The notes below the pieces were generated by a model, which made no database searches, was not told the DNA's origin, and was given only the letters and a program-made list of their open reading frames with translations. 64,000 nucleotides of DNA. Source: Alviniconcha marisindica. Lineage: Eukaryota; Mollusca; Gastropoda; Provannidae. Positions 58,125-64,000 of the stretch are shown one piece after another. The translations under genes were made by a program, and so were the position numbers. Position 1 is the first letter of the stretch. Every line of letters begins with the position of its first letter. The stretch spans positions 2,712,501 to 2,776,500 of the forward strand of contig JABMCL010002073.1 in the NCBI GenBank assembly GCA_018857735.1, given 5' to 3'.

Positions 58125-59285
58125 ATGGGGATTCACGGGCTCACTTCGTTCATTGACAACAACCCTCATTTGTTGAAAGATCGACAACTTCACGATTGTA
58201 GAGTTGTGATCGATGGCAACAACCTTTACCATTTTCTCTACTTTTACTGTAACGTCAGGTTTCAGTTTGGTGGAGATTACGACATTTTCCAACGCAAGAT
58301 CGCCATGATTTTTTCCATGTTCAGATCATGCAACATTGAAGTGTTTGTGGTGTTTGACGGGGCGTATACGGTTGATGGAAAGAAGTTTAAAACCACCATC
58401 AGTCGGGCAAGGGACAGGATGTATGCCGCAAAACGCATCATGTACGGACAGAGAGGAACGCTGATTCCCTGCTTAGCCCAGCAGACTTTCAGACAGACGT
58501 TGGACAAGTTGGGAATTCAACATGTCACTTGTGACTTTGAGGCGGACAACCAGCTAGTGACGTTAGCGAACAAATGGAACTGCCCAGTAATAAGCAATGA
58601 CAGTGACTTTTATATCTTTGATTTGATGGGAGGTTTCATTCCTCTTGATTACATTGACTTCCGCCCTCGTCAGCTGTCTCAGTCTCAGACATCGGGAGAT
58701 TCTTGTGCTTTTCTTCCAGTGCAGTATTACCATGTTGACGAATTTGTCAAGTGCTTCCGGTCCTTGAACAGATCAGTGCTGCCACTGTTTGCCACAATGC
58801 TGGGCAATGATTACATTAACGCCAGTGCGTTTGAAGCCTTCTACCAGAAGAAGACACCCAAATGTGCTGCCAGGCGCTACTCTGCTTCCAAGAAACATCA
58901 AAAGATTGTTTCTGTTCTGTACTGGCTAGAAGAGAAGGAGCACAAAATGGAACTGGTCTCAGAGATTCTCACCTTCATTCGACCGGCACGCCGGCAGAAA
59001 GTCGAGAAACTTTTGACCGATTCTATCAGTGGCTATGTAGACACGCAAGACTTTGAGTCCTTTGATTTGAAGAAGTTTCTTGAAGGGGATAGAACAGCAG
59101 CGATACAGAAAACAGACTTTGCAACGAGTGTGACTGGAGGATGCTTGCCTGCCTGGTTTGTGACAGCATGTCGGAGTGGCGAGATTCCTGTGTTTCTGCT
59201 GAATGCAGCATTGCTACATCGCATTATCCTGCAGACACAGGTAGCAGTCCAAAGACATTAAATGAAAAAAGAACACACACACACA

Positions 59286-59339
<54 letters not shown>

Positions 59340-61615
59340 GATAGAAGAGAGAGGTACTGGTGTTAATTCTTGTCCTTTTTCTTTTTTTCTTTTTCTTTTT
59401 TATATTTTTTAAACTGGTTGATTATTCATTATTGCAAATTGCATGGCTTGCAAAAGTGCAACAATTTTGCACTTTTCCAGTAGTCGTAGCAAAATTCATT
59501 TTTGACTTTGAGTTCATGAGTGACAGATTGAGTCTTCAAGAGCTTGAGTCAGAGAAGAGAGAGATAATCGTTAATGAAGGGATTTCTAGAGGTCAGTTAG
59601 AAAGTTAAAAAATTAGAACTTGAGAAGCAAAGATTCTTCTAAATTGTGAGTATTCTGTTACTGTGTTAGTGTTACTGTTAGTAATTTGTAGTTTCAGCTT
59701 TTGTAATTTATATGCACACCATTTACCTTCAGTTAAGTACCTTTGAGTTTGACAAAATTTTGTTCTAAAGCAATGCACACAATGTGGTACAAATGTGTCA
59801 GTATTAATACACTTTAGAAGCAGCATTAATTAGCAGTACTGCTGAGTGATACTTATACAGAAATGAGTGAAAGCTTCAAACTTTGACACCTGGCAGTGAA
59901 GTTGTATGGTAACTTTGTATTGTAAATTTAGTTAAACTAAGCTCAGTTTAACTAACTTTAAGGTTAATACATTTTCACTGAAAATGGCTTTAATTTAGTT
60001 TAAACCAAAACTTAAGGTTGCAGCTGTTTGGTTTGTTGCTTTCCACAATTTGTTTAGTTAGTATTTAGTAATACAGAAATAGTATACAGTGTCAGTGTCA
60101 GTTGCAAGGATTTTTTTTTTAAACTTCTGGTTTTCCCTTTGTGTCTTCAGGTCGAGAGCATCACCCTTTCAGCCTCCTTTTTGATCTCCAAAGCCATCAG
60201 AGAAGTTGCCTACAGCCTTTTGCTGGGGCAGAAGCAACGGCAGTCGCATAGCGCACAAAGAACTCCGCAGACAGACCAAGTTTCGGCACAGCTGAAATCA
60301 CACTCGGGAACCTCACAGCACTTCAACTGTGAGTTTGACAGGGGAGAAAGGACAAATCTTCAACCGGATACTGGAAGTGAAGATGTTAGTCCCTTGGAGC
60401 AAGATGTCCCGCTACTGGCACCTGTTGAGTATCCTGAGAGTGATACTGAAACATCAGAGTCAAGCACAAGTGCCGCAGGAACCAAGGAGAGTGAGACGGT
60501 CATTGTTGAGTACACGCGCCACAATTTGGAACTATGGCGCGTGGCAGTGCAGCCACGTGACAGTCTTTCTAAGTTTGGCAGCATCCCTTCGCTGGAATGC
60601 ATCCCTGCTCTTAGTCAACATGACAGGCAGGCCATCCTCTTGGAGACACTCGGTGTGACAGCAGATTTTGTGGGCAAGTTTGAGCCTGGCATTCAGCTGT
60701 ATATGGTGTGTTTGGTGTTCTGGGTAAGGAAGGCTACGCCCTCTGTCACCCTCCATCACCTAAGGGGAGTTGTCCTGTCGGCTGTTCTGCTACATGTTCA
60801 CAAGGAGATTGCTGACAGAGAGAATCGACTGATCAACAAGTGCATGAGAGAGAACATAACAAAAAGCCACTGACATTCATGTTTGCTCATCGGGGTCTCA
60901 AAACCAAACACACGCAGACTGTAAGGCCAGTAAAGTGACTCGCGAGGTTGACCAAGTATCACTACCAAAGGCACACAGAGAATCAGGGATGCAGTCTGCA
61001 GGGAGCCCAGATACTGAGTGCGAAGGCGGTTCCATATTAAGCATCACCAGGGTTTTGCACTCAGCAGACGACAAAGTCCTTGCAAAAGTCCAAGACAACC
61101 TGAAAAAATACTACCACAACCCGGCCAAAATCAGCAGCAAGAATTTACCGGAGCACGAAACGTTCCACAGGTCCGCTCAGTTCCAAGCCTGCTTCCTGGA
61201 TGCTGTTCACCTGAACAGCTTGCTGCAATGCCCATTGAAGACCCCGCACCCGGCTGTACTCTTCAACGGAAGCTTCATCTACACCATCATCCATGAGCTG
61301 CTGGACCGAAGCAACCCAGACTTATTCCTCTCGGAAATGCTAGTGAAGGGGTCCGCATTGGCGGCACTGTTTGAGTCACTCTGCTCTCAGGTCATCCAGG
61401 AAGCAGGGGAGGGTGTGCTTGAGCAGCAATCGTCCCAGGGGAAGAAGTGCTGCAAGAGCGCCAAGAGGAAGAAGAAGAACAAAGTGTCAGCATCTGAGAG
61501 CCAGGGAGTGAGTGACAGGGTTTTGTTGGAAGGGGGTCAGTCGGGAGAGACTGTGATGGCCTCTTGTGATCTCAGTAATCGCTTTGATCTGCTGTCAGTG
61601 GATGAAGGTTCTTGA
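58125..61615 (+). CDS. ASTE1: Protein asteroid homologue 1, with a frame break before the C-terminal block
   Basis: XPG/FEN1-like nuclease-fold protein of the asteroid family. Exon 1 (58125-59240, 372 codons) begins MGIHGLTSFID, the family start, and keeps acidic positions expected in an XPG-N/PIN core: D30 (VVIDGNNL), D78 (VVFDGAY), E139/D141 (DFEADN), D159/D161 (SNDSDFYIFD). Exon 2 starts at 60151 after TCTTCAG and stays in phase (ILQTQVES). This frame stops at 60871-60873. The family C-terminal block (FHRSAQFQACFLDAV..LNSLL, LFNGSFIY) continues in the +1 frame from about 60860 to the TGA at 61613-61615. One extra A in an A5 run at 60861-60865, or a small unrecognised intron, would explain this. 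The tail is Lys-rich (KRKKKNK) and ends DLLSVDEGS. The linker is longer than in human ASTE1 (679 aa). Head-to-head with PIGM. Confidence 0.88.
59273..59337. repeat. (CA)n microsatellite at the start of the ASTE1 intron
   Basis: About 65 bp of nearly pure CA starting 32 nt after the ASTE1 donor at 59241. The rest of the 910-bp intron (to 60150) is AT-rich, with an inverted 'AGTTAAACTAAGCTCAGTTT' motif near 59929-59952. Confidence 0.93.
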
Positions 61616-62565
61616 TGGGGAATGTGGGAGTGGGTGTTGGTAGTGTAACTGTTGGTGGAGGTGTACTGTCAGTGGATGAAGGTTCTTGATGTTGTTGCTG
61701 GAGGTGTACTGTCAGTGGATGAAGGTTCTTGATGTTGTTGCTGGAGGTGTACTGTCAGTGGATGAAGGTTCTTGATGGGGAATGTGGGAGTGGGTGTTGG
61801 TAGTGTAACTGTTGGTGGAGGTGTACTGTCAGTGGATGAAGGTTCTTGATGTTGCTAGAGGTGTACTGTCAGTGGATGAAGGTTCTTGATGTTGTTGCTG
61901 GAGGTGTACTGTCAGTGGATGAAGGTTCTTGATGGGGAATGTGGGAGTGGGTGTTGGTAGTGTAACTGTTGGTGGAGGTGTACTGTCAGTGGATGAAGGT
62001 TCTTGATGTTGCTAGAGGTGTACTGTCAGTGGATGAAGGTTCTTGATGTTGTTGCTGGTGGTGTACTGTCAGTGGTAGAAGGTTCTTGATGGGGAACGTG
62101 GGAGTGGATGGGTGAGTGGGTGTTGGTAGTGTAACTGTTGCTGGAGGTGTACTGTCAGTGGATGAAGGTTCTTGATGTTGCTGGAGGTGTACTGTCAGTG
62201 GTAGAAGGTTCTTGATGGGGAATGTGGGAGTGGATGGGTGAGTGGGTGTTGGTAGTGTAACTGTTGCTGGAGGTGTACTGTCAGTGGATGAAGGTTCTTG
62301 ATGTTGCTGGAGGTGTACTGTCAGTGGTAGAAGGTTCTTGATGGGGAACGTGGGAGTGGATGGGTGAGTGGGTGTTGGTAGTGTAACTGTTGCTGGAGGT
62401 GTACTGTCAGTGGATGAAGGTTCTTGATGTTGCTGGAGGTGTACTGTCAGTGGTAGAAGGTTCTTGATGGGGAACGTGGGAGTGGATGGGTGAGTGGGTG
62501 TTGGTAGTGTAACTGTTGTGGAGGTGTACTGTCACTGTGTCAGTGGATGAAGGTTTCTGATGGGG
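61588..62565. repeat. Minisatellite grown from the ASTE1 stop-codon region, about 17 copies
   Basis: The core 'CTGTCAGTGGATGAAGGTTC' + 'TTGATG' is exactly the last codons and stop of ASTE1 and recurs about 16 more times downstream. Copies are separated either by short spacers ('TTGTTGCTGGAGGTGTA', 'TTGCTAGAGGTGTA') or long ones ('GGGGAATGTGGGAGTGGGTG' with 'TTGGTAGTGTAACTGTTG'). The spacers alternate as higher-order units of about 80-125 bp. Later copies carry a GTAGAAGG variant and an extra 'GATGGGTGAG'. It is presumably in the 3' UTR. Confidence 0.95.
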
Positions 62566-62709
62566 AATGTGAGGGTGTGTGTGTGTTGGTAGTGTAACTC
62601 CACACTAACTGTTGGTATACTGGCTGGCTTCCTCAGGAAAAGTTACTTTTTCCAGTGGGCAGATTTTCTGTTTTGGACAACAATATACAAGAAGGTAGAG
62701 GAAGCATAC

Positions 62710-62751
<42 letters not shown>

Positions 62752-64000
62752 GAGAGCTTCCTCATCATAGTCATTCGTGATGTAGTCTGAGAAACTCAAA
62801 ATGTTAATGAGAACAAGTATTTTTCTCCTTTTATTGTAGGTGTGTGTGTGGTTTGTTTGGCTTTTAATTTTATTGTTCTTCTGCATCATAACTATTTGTG
62901 TGTTATTCTGAATAAGACATTTTTGCACACACTCAAAATCACATTTTGTTTGGCCCATTAAAGTGATTTTTCAGTTTTGATCTGCTTGGCGTATGTTGCT
63001 TCATGTTGATTCAGTTTTGACTTTTCAGTTGTTGAGTCCAGAAAATTAGCAAATATAGCAGATATAAAAAACTTCCAAGCTGAATTTTAAAAAAATCTAA
63101 CCTTTATGAATTATGATAATCATAATGATTAGAGCAATCTTGGAGTCTTGTGAGCATGCATGCTTCTCTTTGCCTGTGGATTAGACCCCTCTTTGTGAGA
63201 ATGCGAGTGCATTTATTGTTTCAGTATTTGACTATAGTACACAAATTTCTGAGACTGTTTTTAACTCGTGCCTGTGAATGAGACTGAGGAAATTATAGAC
63301 AAATTTCAATCATGAAACTAAGTTTTGTCTTTGAACAACCCCCAGAAATGTTGCCCAAGCCAAGCTACACCAGTCGAAATTAGAATTAAAAACAAGTCAG
63401 GGTTTGGTTTAAATGAATTAAAACCATAAAATAAATTGTACTTTGCCCTCTTTTAAAAGAAGTTTTTGTTTGTTTATACATCCTCTTCTCTTTTTCAAGT
63501 GCTATGACACTGAGCACATTCTGTGAATGTGGACATGGTTTTTTTGGGTTTTTTTTTTTTTAGCATTCTATAAATTGGCATTGCATTAGATTTGTTTGAT
63601 AGGACTTCATTTTGTTACTTAATAGGTTAGTTAGTTTGGGCTTTTATGTGTTTAAAAATAGATGGAGCAGTCATCAAGATGACTTATTACCACAACTTAC
63701 ACTTAAATTTCACTGCATCATTTCAGACTACATGGTCACATCATTTGTGGCTTTTTAACCTGTACTTGGATTTAGTGAGTATTGACCATTGCGGGTGATT
63801 TTATATAACATATGTTTGAATTTTTGGAGCAGGGAACCTATACGTTTTACACAAGCAGTTTTCTTAAACTGGCAGTCTACATCATGAATACCTTTGAAAC
63901 CGTTGCGTTTTGTGTGTTTGTTTATGCATCAGCAAACAAGGGTAACGAACAGTTAGTGCTCCAAAGGTATTATACATTTGTTAATTGATATAGTCATCCT
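62566..64000. other. Downstream flank of ASTE1, no further gene recognised
   Basis: AT-rich unique sequence with (TA)n plus poly(T) at about 62707-62750 and poly(T) at about 63545-63560. An ATTAAA at about 62957-62962 is a possible ASTE1 polyadenylation signal. No exon with splice context was recognised up to the window end. Confidence 0.45.

Noticed and set aside
60935..61615. Separate small gene downstream of ASTE1
   Set aside because: Its sequence aligns with the C-terminal block of ASTE1 family proteins and the frame is open leftwards to the frame break, so it belongs to ASTE1.

Overview
This is nuclear DNA of an animal, most likely a lophotrochozoan and probably a gastropod mollusc. The evidence is short GT-AG exons scattered through kilobase introns, four conserved animal housekeeping genes, very abundant (GT/CA)n, (GA)n, (TA)n and poly(G) tracts, several minisatellites, and tRNA-derived SINE and LINE remnants. 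The species assignment is inference.

Layout. Positions 1 to about 23,000 are gene-poor and repeat-rich. They hold five tandem arrays, clusters of a roughly 180-bp dispersed repeat (called R1 here) with a (TCA)n tail, SINE and palindromic elements, and one orphan terminal coding exon on the + strand (5151-5278). Positions 23,016-44,901 (minus strand) hold katanin p80 (KATNB1). I reconstructed 20 coding exons with consistent phase, giving 632 aa. Its introns carry a 50-bp minisatellite abutting an exon, two DNA-transposon-like MITEs with target-site duplications, palindromes and long purine and CA tracts. Only 244 bp separate its start codon from that of a UPF0598/C8orf82 homologue on the + strand (45,146-48,804, three exons, 229 aa), so the two genes appear to share a bidirectional promoter. 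A 650-bp foldback element lies in the convergent space before PIGM (minus strand, 50,827-56,828, five exons, 410 aa). PIGM is the mannosyltransferase that adds the first mannose to GPI anchors. Head-to-head with PIGM is ASTE1, the asteroid homologue (+, 58,125-61,615), a FEN1/XPG-like nuclease-fold protein. Its last coding block is in a different frame from the rest, and its stop-codon region has been amplified into a tandem array.

The four genes are functionally unrelated (microtubule severing, an uncharacterised UPF0598 protein, ER GPI-anchor synthesis, a nuclease-fold protein). Their order suggests two divergent promoter pairs (KATNB1/UPF0598 and PIGM/ASTE1), not a pathway cluster. I found no CRISPR array, operon, viral gene or prokaryotic-type system. 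The most unusual structures are minisatellites that appear to have grown out of functional gene parts: the splice-acceptor region of KATNB1 exon 19 and the stop-codon region of ASTE1.
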